Source: Bifidobacterium platyrrhinorum (GTDB taxonomy: Bacteria; Actinomycetota; Actinomycetes; Actinomycetales; Bifidobacteriaceae). From it: 64,000 nt of DNA. Positions 51,496 through 61,464 of the stretch are shown one piece after another (the stretch's first letter is position 1; each line of letters opens with the position of its first letter). A program made the position numbers and the translations under genes. The notes beneath the pieces were generated by a model. It was given only the letters and a program-made list of their open reading frames with translations. It was not told where the DNA came from and ran no database searches. The stretch is from the NCBI RefSeq assembly GCF_010667645.1, contig NZ_WHZV01000003.1, positions 169,233 through 233,232 of the forward strand, read 5' to 3'.

Positions 51496-52631
51496 GGATC
51501 TACCTGTTCATCGCGGCCATCGCCGGCGGCGCCACCTACCTGCTCACCCCGCTCATCCGCCACGTGGCCATCGAGATCGGCGCCGTCGGCGAGGTGCGCG
51601 CGCGCGACGTGCACAAGATCCCGACCCCGCGCATGGGAGGCCTGGGCATGATGCTCGGCTTCGGCGTCGCCATGCTGTTCGCCAGCCGCATGCCGTTCAG
51701 CCAGGGGCTGTTCCACGACAGCCACCAGGCGTGGGTCGTGCTCGCGGGCGCGGTCATGATCTGCCTGCTCGGCATGGCCGACGACCTGTGGGACCTCGAC
51801 TGGATGCTCAAGCTCGCCGGCCAGCTGCTCATCTCCGTGTTCGTGGCGTGGGGCGGCCTGCAGATCATCTCGCTGCCGCTCGGCTCGCTCGTCACCGCCA
51901 GCCCCAGCCTGTCGATGGCGATCACGGCGTTCCTCATCGTCGCCTCCATCAACGCGGTCAACTTCGTCGACGGCCTCGACGGCCTCGCCTCGGGCATCGT
52001 CGCGATCGGCGGCATCGCCTTCGCCATCTACTCCTATATACTGGCGCGCACCTCGCCCTCCTACGCCTCGATGGCCACGCTCATCGACGTGGCGCTCGTG
52101 GGCATCTGCGTCGGGTTCATCCTGCACAACTGGCATCCGGCGAAGCTGTTCATGGGCGATTCCGGTTCGATGCTGCTGGGCTACCTCATCACCTGCGCGT
52201 CCATCGTGATCACCGGCCGCATCGACCCGGCTTCCGTGCACACCAGCGTGTACCTGCCCGTGTTCATGCCGATCCTGCTGCCGATCCTCGTGCTCTTCCT
52301 GCCGGTGCTCGACATGTGCCTGGCGATCACCAGACGCCTGGCCAAGGGCCAGTCGCCGATGCACCCCGACCGCATGCACCTGCACCACCGCATGCTGCGC
52401 ATCGGGCACACGGTGCAGGGCGCGGTGCTCATCCTGTGGTCGTGGGCGGCGCTCATCTCCTTCGGATCGCTCATGATCCTCTTCTTCAAGGCGTGGCACG
52501 TGGCCCTCGGCATGGCCCTGGTCGCCGTGGTGCTCGCCGTGATCACCATGTACCCGTACCTCAGGCACCGCCTGCCGGAGATCATGGAGGAGAACGAGGC
52601 CGACCGGGCCCCGCGCGCGAAGAAACCGTGA
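51492..52631 (+). CDS. Undecaprenyl-phosphate sugar-1-phosphate transferase (WecA/TagO/MraY-like)
   Basis: An integral membrane enzyme starting cell-surface glycan synthesis by loading a sugar-1-phosphate onto undecaprenyl phosphate, 379 residues with about 11 helices. HKIPTPRMGG, GMADDLWDLDW (Asp-Asp), NAVNFVDGLDGLASG and GFILHNWHPAKLFMGDSGSMLLG are the PNPT motifs. MHPDRMHLHHRM is the HxH-type loop of the WecA/TagO branch, so it is not the peptidoglycan MraY. The start overlaps the Sua5-family stop by 4 bases. About 25 cytoplasmic charged residues end the protein. Confidence 0.88.
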   Translation: MRIYLFIAAIAGGATYLLTPLIRHVAIEIGAVGEVRARDVHKIPTPRMGGLGMMLGFGVAMLFASRMPFSQGLFHDSHQAWVVLAGAVMICLLGMADDLWDLDWMLKLAGQLLISVFVAWGGLQIISLPLGSLVTASPSLSMAITAFLIVASINAVNFVDGLDGLASGIVAIGGIAFAIYSYILARTSPSYASMATLIDVALVGICVGFILHNWHPAKLFMGDSGSMLLGYLITCASIVITGRIDPASVHTSVYLPVFMPILLPILVLFLPVLDMCLAITRRLAKGQSPMHPDRMHLHHRMLRIGHTVQGAVLILWSWAALISFGSLMILFFKAWHVALGMALVAVVLAVITMYPYLRHRLPEIMEENEADRAPRAKKP

Positions 52632-52650
52632 GCGTTCCCGCCGCCCATAG

Positions 52651-54246
<1,596 letters not shown>

Positions 54247-54309
54247 CCGGCTTCGACCGGGTGCTGCGCCGCCGCGCGCGGCAGATGCGTGACGCGTGAC
54301 GCGTGGATA

Positions 54310-54352
54310 CGACGAACGGGGTCCCGCCTGATGGGCGGGGCCCCGTTCGTCG
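54310..54352. terminator. Bidirectional terminator between guaB and the LacI gene
   Basis: CGACGAACGGGGTCCCGCC (54310-54328) pairs, with one mismatch, with GGCGGGGCCCCGTTCGTCG (54334-54352). Confidence 0.8.
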
Positions 54353-54414
54353 TATATGCCGTACATCCGGCCCGGTGTGCGCCGTCCGCCGCCGTGGCGG
54401 CGCACCGCCCGGAC

Positions 54415-55512
54415 TCAGGCCGCGAGCGTGCGGCCCGAGGAAAGCCTGGAGGTGGTGGCGCGCATGAGCAGGGAGGTGGGGGCCACCGTGTGCGGTTCGT
54501 CGAGCGGTTCGTCGCGCATCAGGGCGAGCGTCTTGCCCGCGGCCGCGCGTCCCAGCTGCAGCGGGTTCTGCCGCACGGTGGTCAGGTCGACCACGTCGCC
54601 CACCGAATCGCCGTCGAAGCCGACGAGCGACACCTCCTCGGGGATGCGCCAGCCGAGGCGGCGCAGCTCCTTGAGCAGCAGCACGGCGCACCGGTCGTTC
54701 TCCACGCAGATGCCGGTGGGCCGGCAGATCGCGCCCACGAGCTGCGCGGCGATGCCGGAGATCGCCGCGGCCTCGCCGCCGACCGACTCCTGGGCCTCCT
54801 CCTCATCCTCCGAACCGAGGCGTGACAGCGAGGGGATCGTGAGGATGTGCTCCTCGTCGTATCCCTCCCGCGCCGCCGCATCGAGGAAGCCGTCCATGCG
54901 CACCGAATCGCTGCAGGTGAACGGCGAGGGCTGCACCGGTTGCTCCACGTAGGCGATGGCCTCGTGCCCGAGCGAACGCAGCAGGCGCACGACGCCGTGC
55001 ATGGCGGCCTCGTCGTCGATGCGCACGGTGGCGTCGAAGCCTTCGGTCGACGGCACGTTGATGCCGACCATCGGGATGGTGAGCGTGTCGAGGAACGCGC
55101 GCTGCGCCCGGTCGAGGATGAACGAGACGACGATCACCGCGTCGAAGTTCTGCGTGCCCGGCAGCGTGCGGAGGAACCGGGCGAGGTCGTCCTCCTCCCA
55201 CATCACGTAGGGGACCACGTCGTAGCCCTCGCGCGAGAGCACCTCGTACACGCCCTCGAAGGTGTTCGCGTTGAACCAGCTGTTGATCTCGTTGGGCAGC
55301 AGGACGGCCACGCGCATCGCCTTGCCGCTGGCCAGCGAGGAGGCGGTCTTGGAGAAGGTGAACCGGAGCTTCTCGGCGGCGGCCTCGACGCGGGCGCGCG
55401 TGTCCGGATTGACCTTGTCGAGGCCGCGCAGGGCGCGCGAGACGGTGGATACGGAGACCCCGGCCTCCTTCGCCACGTCCGCGATCGTCGTTCTCGTCTG
55501 CTGACCGGGCAT
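54415..55512 (-). CDS. LacI-family transcriptional regulator (alpha-glucoside locus)
   Basis: A 365-residue repressor. The N-terminal helix-turn-helix is TTIADVAKEAGVSVSTVSRALRG, followed by the hinge helix region (LRFTFSKTASSLASGKAMRVAVLLP). The periplasmic-binding-like domain contains VIVVSFILDRAQRAFLDTLTIPMVGINVPS and EVSLVGFDGDSVGDVVDLTTVRQNP. A short acidic loop (GSEDEEEAQES) is unusual. It is divergent from the alpha-glucosidase gene, with two strong dyads in the shared 391-base spacer, so it most likely controls that gene and the carrier in response to an alpha-glucoside. The start has GGGAGG about 7 bases upstream. Confidence 0.88.
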   Translation of the reverse strand: MPGQQTRTTIADVAKEAGVSVSTVSRALRGLDKVNPDTRARVEAAAEKLRFTFSKTASSLASGKAMRVAVLLPNEINSWFNANTFEGVYEVLSREGYDVVPYVMWEEDDLARFLRTLPGTQNFDAVIVVSFILDRAQRAFLDTLTIPMVGINVPSTEGFDATVRIDDEAAMHGVVRLLRSLGHEAIAYVEQPVQPSPFTCSDSVRMDGFLDAAAREGYDEEHILTIPSLSRLGSEDEEEAQESVGGEAAAISGIAAQLVGAICRPTGICVENDRCAVLLLKELRRLGWRIPEEVSLVGFDGDSVGDVVDLTTVRQNPLQLGRAAAGKTLALMRDEPLDEPHTVAPTSLLMRATTSRLSSGRTLAA

Positions 55513-55903
55513 GACCGTCCTCCCTCATCGTGTCGTTGCGTGCGCATGTGTCGTGCCGTCGCCGATGCATGCGATGTTCGTCGTGCGACGCGCCATACGC
55601 CGCATCGGCGCCTTCATCGCGAATCCGCCGGCGGCATGTCGGTATCGCGTCCGTGCCGCGCCCGCCTTCGGATCGGCGCCGTTATTACGATACTCCATGC
55701 GCTTAAAACGCTTTTATCGATATTCTATAAAAGCGTTTGCAGTATTGCAAATCCGCCATTTCATGTCAATGTCAAACCCGTTCGACACGCCGATTGCATG
55801 CCGTTTTGCATATCGTGGTGCAAGCGCTATTATTCAAGTACTGCAAAAACGAAGAACATGTTGGAACGCTTAAATGCAAGCGTTTGTATTCAAGGAGGAA
55901 CAC
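55513..55903. promoter_or_regulatory. Divergent control region of the LacI regulator and alpha-glucosidase
   Basis: A 391-base, AT-richer spacer. Operator 1 is AAACGCTTTTAT/ATAAAAGCGTTT at 55706-55738, a perfect 12-bp dyad with a 9-base centre. Operator 2 is AACGCTT-AAATGC-AAGCGTT at 55865-55884, 8 bases before the ribosome binding site AAGGAGG. The second would block transcription or initiation of the glucosidase when occupied. Confidence 0.75.
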
Positions 55904-57634
55904 ATGGTCGAAGCCACCGATCCCGCGCTGTGGTGGAAGCAGGCGGTCGTCTATCAGGTCTATCCGCGCTCCTTCAAGGACACCAAGGGCGAGGGCCTCG
56001 GTCAGATCGCCGGCGTCACCGAGAAGATCGGCTACCTCGCCGACCTCGGCGTGGACGCCATCTGGCTCAGCCCCTTCTATCCCTCCCAGCTCGCCGACGG
56101 CGGCTACGACGTGGACGACTACCGCAACGTCGACCCCAAGCTCGGCACCATGGACGACTTCGACGAGCTCGCCAAGGCCGCGCATGAGCGTGGCATCAAG
56201 GTCGTCGTCGACATCGTCCCCAACCACAGCTCCAACCTGCACCCCTGGTTCCAGGAGGCCCTCAAGGCCGCCCCCGGATCCCCGGAGCGAGACCGCTACA
56301 TCTTCCGCGAAGGCAAGGGCCCCAACGGCGACCAGCCGCCCACCAACTGGGAGAACCACTTCGGCGGCCCGGCCTGGACCCGCGTGCCCGACGGCCAGTG
56401 GTACCTGCACATGTTCACCAAGGAACAGCCCGACTGGAACTGGAACAACCCCGAGGTGCGCGAGGACTTCCTCACCACGCTGCGCTTCTGGCTCGACCAC
56501 GGCGCCGACGGCTTCCGTGTGGACGTCGCCCACGGCCTGGCCAAGGACCTCGACCGCGACGATCTCGACAACTACGTCGTGTGGTGCACCTCCGACCAGC
56601 CGGACGACGGCTCCCATCCGGTCATCGACCGCGACGAGGTCCACGAGATCTACCACGAGTGGCGCAAGGTCTTCAACGAGTACAACCCGCCGGCGTTCGC
56701 CGTCGCCGAGGCATGGGTGCAGCCCAACCGCCAGTACCTGTACGCCAGCCCGGACGACCTGGGCCAGATCTTCAACTTCGAGTTCGCCAAGAAGGACTGG
56801 ATCCGCGACAACATGCACCAGGCCATCGAGGAGGGCATCGAAAGCGCCGAACGCTCCGGCTCCTCCGCCACGTGGGTGATGAGCAACCACGACGTGGTGC
56901 GCCACGCCACCCGCTACGGCCTGCCGCAGGTGCCCACCAGCGAATACCACCAGCTCGCCAAGGACTGGGTGCTGCGCGACGGCACCACCTACCCGCTCGA
57001 CAAGGAGGCCGGTACCCGCCGCGCCCGCGCCGCGATCCTCATGGAGATGGCGCTGCCCGGCTCCGCCTACGTCTACCAGGGCGAGGAACTTGGCCTGTTC
57101 GAGGTCGCCGACATCCCGTGGGACCGCGTCGAGGACCCGTCCGGCCACCGCACCTCGCAGGCCGCGTCCACCAAGGGCCGCGACGGCTGCCGCGTGCCGC
57201 TGCCGTGGACGGCCGATCCGGCGAACTCCTTCGGCTTCACCCCGGCCGCCAAGGCCGACGGCACCCCGGCCGAGGAGGCCCACCTGCCCCAGCCGGCGTG
57301 GTACACGGACTTCGCCGCGGACAAGGAGGCCGCCGACCCGGACTCGATGCTCAACCTGTACCGCCGCACGCTGGCCCTGCGCCACAAGCTGCAGACCAAC
57401 GACCTGAGCCTCGAATGGCTGCCCGAGGACCGCTCCACGGGCAAGCCGGACGGCGCGAACGGCTTCACCGGCGGCACCATCGCCTACAAGCGCGCCAACG
57501 GCTGGGCGTCGATCACCAACTTCGGCGCCGACCCGGTCGACCTGCCCACCGGCGAGGTGCTCCTCACCTCCGGCCCACTGACCGACGACGGCAAGCTGCC
57601 GCAGGACACCTCCGCCTGGATCCAGCTCGCCTGA
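55904..57634 (+). CDS. GH13 alpha-glucosidase
   Basis: A cytoplasmic alpha-glucosidase/oligo-1,6-glucosidase-type enzyme of 576 residues that releases glucose from short alpha-glucosides. VYQVYPRSFKDTKGEG and VVDIVPNHSSNLHPWF are GH13 regions. The catalytic set is the nucleophile Asp207 in GFRVDVAHGL, acid/base Glu269 in AVAEAWV and Asp330 in MSNHDVVRH. The fragment pattern fits the actinobacterial GH13_30-like group; the exact linkage preference is not readable. ATG 55904 (MVEATDP) is set by AAGGAGG. An in-frame ATG at 55874 overlaps operator 2 and is less likely. It is followed by a sugar carrier after 155 bases. Confidence 0.92.
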   Translation: MVEATDPALWWKQAVVYQVYPRSFKDTKGEGLGQIAGVTEKIGYLADLGVDAIWLSPFYPSQLADGGYDVDDYRNVDPKLGTMDDFDELAKAAHERGIKVVVDIVPNHSSNLHPWFQEALKAAPGSPERDRYIFREGKGPNGDQPPTNWENHFGGPAWTRVPDGQWYLHMFTKEQPDWNWNNPEVREDFLTTLRFWLDHGADGFRVDVAHGLAKDLDRDDLDNYVVWCTSDQPDDGSHPVIDRDEVHEIYHEWRKVFNEYNPPAFAVAEAWVQPNRQYLYASPDDLGQIFNFEFAKKDWIRDNMHQAIEEGIESAERSGSSATWVMSNHDVVRHATRYGLPQVPTSEYHQLAKDWVLRDGTTYPLDKEAGTRRARAAILMEMALPGSAYVYQGEELGLFEVADIPWDRVEDPSGHRTSQAASTKGRDGCRVPLPWTADPANSFGFTPAAKADGTPAEEAHLPQPAWYTDFAADKEAADPDSMLNLYRRTLALRHKLQTNDLSLEWLPEDRSTGKPDGANGFTGGTIAYKRANGWASITNFGADPVDLPTGEVLLTSGPLTDDGKLPQDTSAWIQLA

Positions 57635-57789
57635 GCTGCGTCCCCCCACGGAGACGACGCACTTACCATCCCTCCCATTTCCCGGTCCGGCCGGGCCGGA
57701 CATCCTCCAACCCGGCCGGACCGTCTTCCATCCTTCACCCGAAACCTCAATCCAACCAACCACTCAATGAAGAGAAAGAACAAGGAACA

Positions 57790-59055
57790 ATGACAGCAGC
57801 AAGCGCGGCCCCGATCCGCAACACCCCATCCGAGAAGTGGCGCTACGTCGCCGGCTTCATGGCCTTCGCCGTCCTCTCCGGCGTCGCCTTCTTCGGCACC
57901 ATGTCCGTGCTGGTCCCGCAGCGACTGCGCGCCGACCTCGGCATGGGCGCCGTCGAGTCGACCGCCGCCCTCGGCGCGATCAACTCCGCGGGCTCCATCG
58001 CCTCCATCTTCATCGCCCTGTTCGTCGGCGCCCTGTCCGACCGCACCCGCAGCAAGTGGGGCAAGCGCACCCCGTGGATCTTCACCGGCGCGTTCATCTA
58101 CGGCATCTGCTTCTGGTCGCTGTCCCGCCCGTCCACCGCACTGCTCATCGCCATCTTCTACATCCTCGCCCTCGTCGGCCTCAACATGGTGCAGGCCCCG
58201 ATCTACGCCCTCATCTCCGACCGCGTCGAGGAATCCAACCGTGCGACCGTCTCCGCGGCCATCGGCGGCGGCGGCGTGATCGGCCAGGGCATCGGCACGC
58301 TCATCGGCTCCCGCTTCATGGAGAACGTCGAACTCGGCTTCGTCTGCACCGGCCTGTGCGCCCTCGCCGCCGGCGTGCTCGCCGTGGTCCTCACCCCGAA
58401 GGAGCCGTCCAGCAAGGACGCCCCGAAGGACACCTCCAAGTCCATGGGCAAGGTCATCCTCGAATCCCTCACCCCGCCGCTCAAGGACTGCGGCGACTTC
58501 TACCGCGCGTTCATCTGCCGCACCTGCCTCATCGTCGCCTACCAGATGATCTTCAGCTACCAGCTGTACATCCTGACCGACCACATCGGCGACTCCGACA
58601 AGCAGGCCGCCAACGCGATGGCCGTCATCTCCGTGCTCACCATGGTCGCCTCCATGGTCGCCTCCCTGATCTCCGGCCCGATCGCCGACGCGCTGCACCG
58701 CCGCAAGGCCCCGATCGCCGTCGCCTGCGCCGTGTTCGCCATCGGCCTGGCCATGCCGTGGGTCTTCCCGACCGAGATGGGCATGTTCCTCTTCGGCGGC
58801 ATCGCCTCCTTCGGCTACGGCATGTACCTGTCCGTCGACCAGGCGCTGAACGTGGACGTCCTGCCGAACAAGGAGACCGCGGGCAAGGACCTCGGCTTCA
58901 TGAACATCGCCACCTGCGCCGGCCAGGCCATCGGCGTGGCGATCACCTCCAGCATCGTCGCCGCCACCCACTCCTACAACTTCGTGTTCCCGACCGCCAT
59001 TGCCATGGCCGCGATCGCCGCGATCGCCGTCCTCGGCATCAAGCGCGTCAAGTGA
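57790..59055 (+). CDS. MFS sugar transporter (GPH/SLC45-like)
   Basis: A 421-residue membrane carrier with about 12 helices. IFIALFVGALSDRTRSKWGKRTPWIFTG after the second helix is the sugar-cation symporter signature, with SDRTRSKWGKRTP close to that of sucrose and alpha-glucoside carriers. A charged loop (EPSSKDAPKDTSKS) separates the halves. AAGGAA lies 4-5 bases before ATG 57790. It would import the glucoside hydrolysed by the GH13 enzyme upstream and is probably co-transcribed and LacI-controlled. A very strong terminator follows. Confidence 0.85.
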   Translation: MTAASAAPIRNTPSEKWRYVAGFMAFAVLSGVAFFGTMSVLVPQRLRADLGMGAVESTAALGAINSAGSIASIFIALFVGALSDRTRSKWGKRTPWIFTGAFIYGICFWSLSRPSTALLIAIFYILALVGLNMVQAPIYALISDRVEESNRATVSAAIGGGGVIGQGIGTLIGSRFMENVELGFVCTGLCALAAGVLAVVLTPKEPSSKDAPKDTSKSMGKVILESLTPPLKDCGDFYRAFICRTCLIVAYQMIFSYQLYILTDHIGDSDKQAANAMAVISVLTMVASMVASLISGPIADALHRRKAPIAVACAVFAIGLAMPWVFPTEMGMFLFGGIASFGYGMYLSVDQALNVDVLPNKETAGKDLGFMNIATCAGQAIGVAITSSIVAATHSYNFVFPTAIAMAAIAAIAVLGIKRVK

Positions 59056-59175
59056 CACGCACCGCTCCCGCGGGCCCGCTCCGGCGAGCCGGGGGAGCGC
59101 ACCCGAACTTCTCCTGCGGCTCGTCGTGCACGGGCCGCGGGAGGGACCACACTTCCTCCATCCCCTTCCTCCTGC

Positions 59176-59218
59176 CGAACGGGCCCCGGCGGTTTCCGCC
59201 GCCGGGGCCCGTTCGTCG
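59176..59218 (+). terminator. Strong GC terminator after the sugar carrier
   Basis: CGAACGGGCCCCGGCGG (59176-59192) and its exact reverse complement (59199-59215) flank a 6-base loop, then TCGTT. Confidence 0.8.
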
Positions 59219-59225
59219 TTTCCGC

Positions 59226-59231
59226 GGTATA
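59226..59231 (+). promoter_or_regulatory. -10 box of orn
   Basis: TATAGT lies 49 bases before the orn ATG, giving a leader of about 40 bases that includes AAAGAGG. Confidence 0.45.
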
Positions 59232-59280
59232 GTCTGTACTGTTCTGCCCAGGCATATGGATTTACGGAAAGAGGCACACG

Positions 59281-59937
59281 ATGGTGGACGCGCACGACGC
59301 GGAAACGTACACGGCGGAGGGATCCCGCCTCATCTGGATCGACTGCGAGATGACCGGACTCGACATCTTCGGCGGCGACGAGCTCGTCGAGGTGTCCGTC
59401 GTGCCCACCGACTTCGACCTTAACGTGCTCGACGAGGGCGTCGACTACGTCATCAGGCCTTCCGACAAGGCCGTGGCGCACATGAACGACTTCGTGCGCC
59501 AGATGCACACCCGCTCCGGCCTCATCAACGAGTGGGAGCACGGCCTCAGCCTCGAGGAGGCCGAGAGGAAGGTCACCGAGTACGTGCTGCGCTTCACGCC
59601 GGACGGCGTCAAGCCGCTGCTCGCCGGCAACACCATCGGCAGCGACAAGAAGTTCCTCGACCATTACATGCCGAACCTCATGAGCCACCTGCACTACCGC
59701 AGCATCGACGTGAGCACGTTCAAGGAGCTCGCCCGCCGCTGGTACCCGGCCGTGTACGAGAACCGCCCGCCGAAGAACGGCGGCCACCGCGCCCTCGCCG
59801 ACATCATCGAATCGCTCGACGAACTGCGCTACTACCGCGCCGCCGTCATGGCCGCCGCGCCCGGGCCGGACGCCGCCGAGGCCGCGCGCATCCGCGACGA
59901 GATCGTCGCCACCAGCCTCAACGCCAAGGCCGAATAG
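59281..59937 (+). CDS. orn: Oligoribonuclease
   Basis: A 3'-5' exonuclease that degrades 2-5 base RNA oligomers and pGpG, 218 residues. It is a DEDDh family member: [22 protein letters not shown] (Asp, Glu), then [12 protein letters not shown] and [18 protein letters not shown] (His, Asp). A 10-residue acidic extension precedes the domain, and about 30 Ala-rich residues follow it compared with the E. coli enzyme. AAAGAGG lies 6-7 bases before ATG 59281. A PIF1-like helicase gene begins 22 bases after the stop. Confidence 0.93.
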   Translation: MVDAHDAETYTAEGSRLIWIDCEMTGLDIFGGDELVEVSVVPTDFDLNVLDEGVDYVIRPSDKAVAHMNDFVRQMHTRSGLINEWEHGLSLEEAERKVTEYVLRFTPDGVKPLLAGNTIGSDKKFLDHYMPNLMSHLHYRSIDVSTFKELARRWYPAVYENRPPKNGGHRALADIIESLDELRYYRAAVMAAAPGPDAAEAARIRDEIVATSLNAKAE

Positions 59938-59959
59938 CCGCATAGGGGCATTACGGGGC

Positions 59960-61375
59960 ATGAGACAATCCGAGGCGCTCGCGATCCTCAACGCCGGGGC
60001 GAACGTGTTCCTCACGGGCGCGCCCGGCGCGGGCAAGACGTACGCGTTGAACGAGTTCATCCGCCAGGCGCGCGCGGACGGCGCGAGCGTCGCCGTGACC
60101 GCCTCCACCGGCATCGCCGCCACGCACGTCGACGGGCAGACCATCCACTCGTGGAGCGGCGTGGGACTCGCGAACGTGCTCACGCCCAGTCTGCTCAAGA
60201 CCATCAAGACGCGCCGCAAACGCAGGATCCAGTCGGTCGACGTGCTCGTCATCGACGAGGTGTCGATGCTGCACGCGTGGCTGTTCGACATGGTCGACCA
60301 AGTATGCCGCGAGGTGCGCCGCGACCCGCGCCCGTTCGGAGGCCTGCAGGTCGTGCTCTCCGGCGACCTCTTCCAGCTGCCGCCGGTCTCCGTGTCCGGC
60401 CGCAACCGCGACGTGATCCCGCCCACCCCCGAGTTCACGGCGTCGCGCGAACGGTACGCGCGTGCCGGCCTCGACCCGGAAGGCTTCGTCACCGAATCGT
60501 TGGTCTGGCCGGAACTCGACCCGGTCGTCTGCTATCTGACCGAACAGCACCGTCAGGACGACGGACGCCTGCTCACCGTGCTCACGCACATCCGCGAAAG
60601 CCGCGTCGACGACGCCGACCGCGACGCGCTCGTCACCAGGCTCGGTGTCGCGCCCGAACCCGGCACGGTCGCCACGCACCTGTTCCCCGTGAACCGGCAG
60701 GCCGACAACCTCAACGACCTGCGCCTGGCGAACATCATGCTCGACAGCCACGAGTTCCACGCGCAGCAGGCGGGGCCCGCGAACCTCGTCGAACGGCTCA
60801 AACGCAACATGCTCGCCCCCGAACGGCTCGTGCTCAAGGAAGGCGCGGCCGTCATGGCTCTGCGCAACGACGCCGACCGCCAATACGTGAACGGATCGCT
60901 CGGCACCGTGCGCGGCTTCGCGCAGGAGAACAAGGGCGGCTGGCCGATCGTCGAATTCGAGAATGGCAACATCGTCACGATGAAGCCCGCCACATGGGAG
61001 ATGATGGACGGCGACACCGTGCTCGCCTCCGTCTCGCAGGTGCCGCTCAGATGCGCGTGGGGCATCACCATCCACAAATCGCAGGGCATGACGCTCGACC
61101 GCGCCGTCATGGACCTCAAACGCACGTTCGCGCCCGGCATGGGCTACGTGGCGCTCTCCCGCGTCGAATCGCTCGACGGCCTCTACCTGGAAGGCGTCAA
61201 CAACCGCATGTTCACCGTCTCGCCCGACGCGGTCGCCCTCGACGGCGACCTGCGCGAAGCGTCCGCCGCCGCCTCCGACCTGCTCGCCGCCGACGGCGCC
61301 GCCGCGTTCAAACCCGGCATGACCGGCGGCACGGGCGCGTCCCTCGACGGCTTCGACCAGGACGCCCTGTTCTGA
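59960..61375 (+). CDS. PIF1-like superfamily 1B DNA helicase
   Basis: A 471-residue ATP-dependent 5'-3' helicase-like protein. Walker A is GAPGAGKTYALN, then TASTGIAATHVDGQTIHSW (motif Ia), VLVIDEVSMLHAWLFD (Walker B) and VVLSGDLFQLPPV (motif III). At the C-terminus are AWGITIHKSQGMTLDRAVMDL (motif V) and GYVALSRVESLDGLYL (motif VI). This is the compact Pif1/Dda-type layout. PIF1 relatives unwind G-quadruplexes and forks, and this window contains a G-quadruplex-type run; the link is speculative. The start has weak ribosome-binding signals (GGGGCATTACGGGGC) and may be coupled to orn. Confidence 0.85.
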   Translation: MRQSEALAILNAGANVFLTGAPGAGKTYALNEFIRQARADGASVAVTASTGIAATHVDGQTIHSWSGVGLANVLTPSLLKTIKTRRKRRIQSVDVLVIDEVSMLHAWLFDMVDQVCREVRRDPRPFGGLQVVLSGDLFQLPPVSVSGRNRDVIPPTPEFTASRERYARAGLDPEGFVTESLVWPELDPVVCYLTEQHRQDDGRLLTVLTHIRESRVDDADRDALVTRLGVAPEPGTVATHLFPVNRQADNLNDLRLANIMLDSHEFHAQQAGPANLVERLKRNMLAPERLVLKEGAAVMALRNDADRQYVNGSLGTVRGFAQENKGGWPIVEFENGNIVTMKPATWEMMDGDTVLASVSQVPLRCAWGITIHKSQGMTLDRAVMDLKRTFAPGMGYVALSRVESLDGLYLEGVNNRMFTVSPDAVALDGDLREASAAASDLLAADGAAAFKPGMTGGTGASLDGFDQDALF

Positions 61376-61394
61376 ACCGCGGCCCGTCCGGGTC

Positions 61395-61404
61395 GGGGGG
61401 GGGG
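61395..61404 (+). repeat. Homopolymeric run of ten G
   Basis: A G10 tract lies 61 bases before the ATG at 61465 and about 20 bases before a possible -10 element near 61422-61435. Its length could vary by slippage and change promoter spacing. Confidence 0.85.
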
Positions 61405-61464
61405 TGCCCCGCGACGGCGTCATATGGGATGATGGACGGGACGGCATCGCGGGGAAGGAGCGTC

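Noticed and set aside
57484-60492. A 1002-codon minus-strand frame spanning the sugar carrier, orn and part of the helicase
   Set aside because: It crosses three well-supported genes and two terminators on the opposite strand, and has no recognisable domain.
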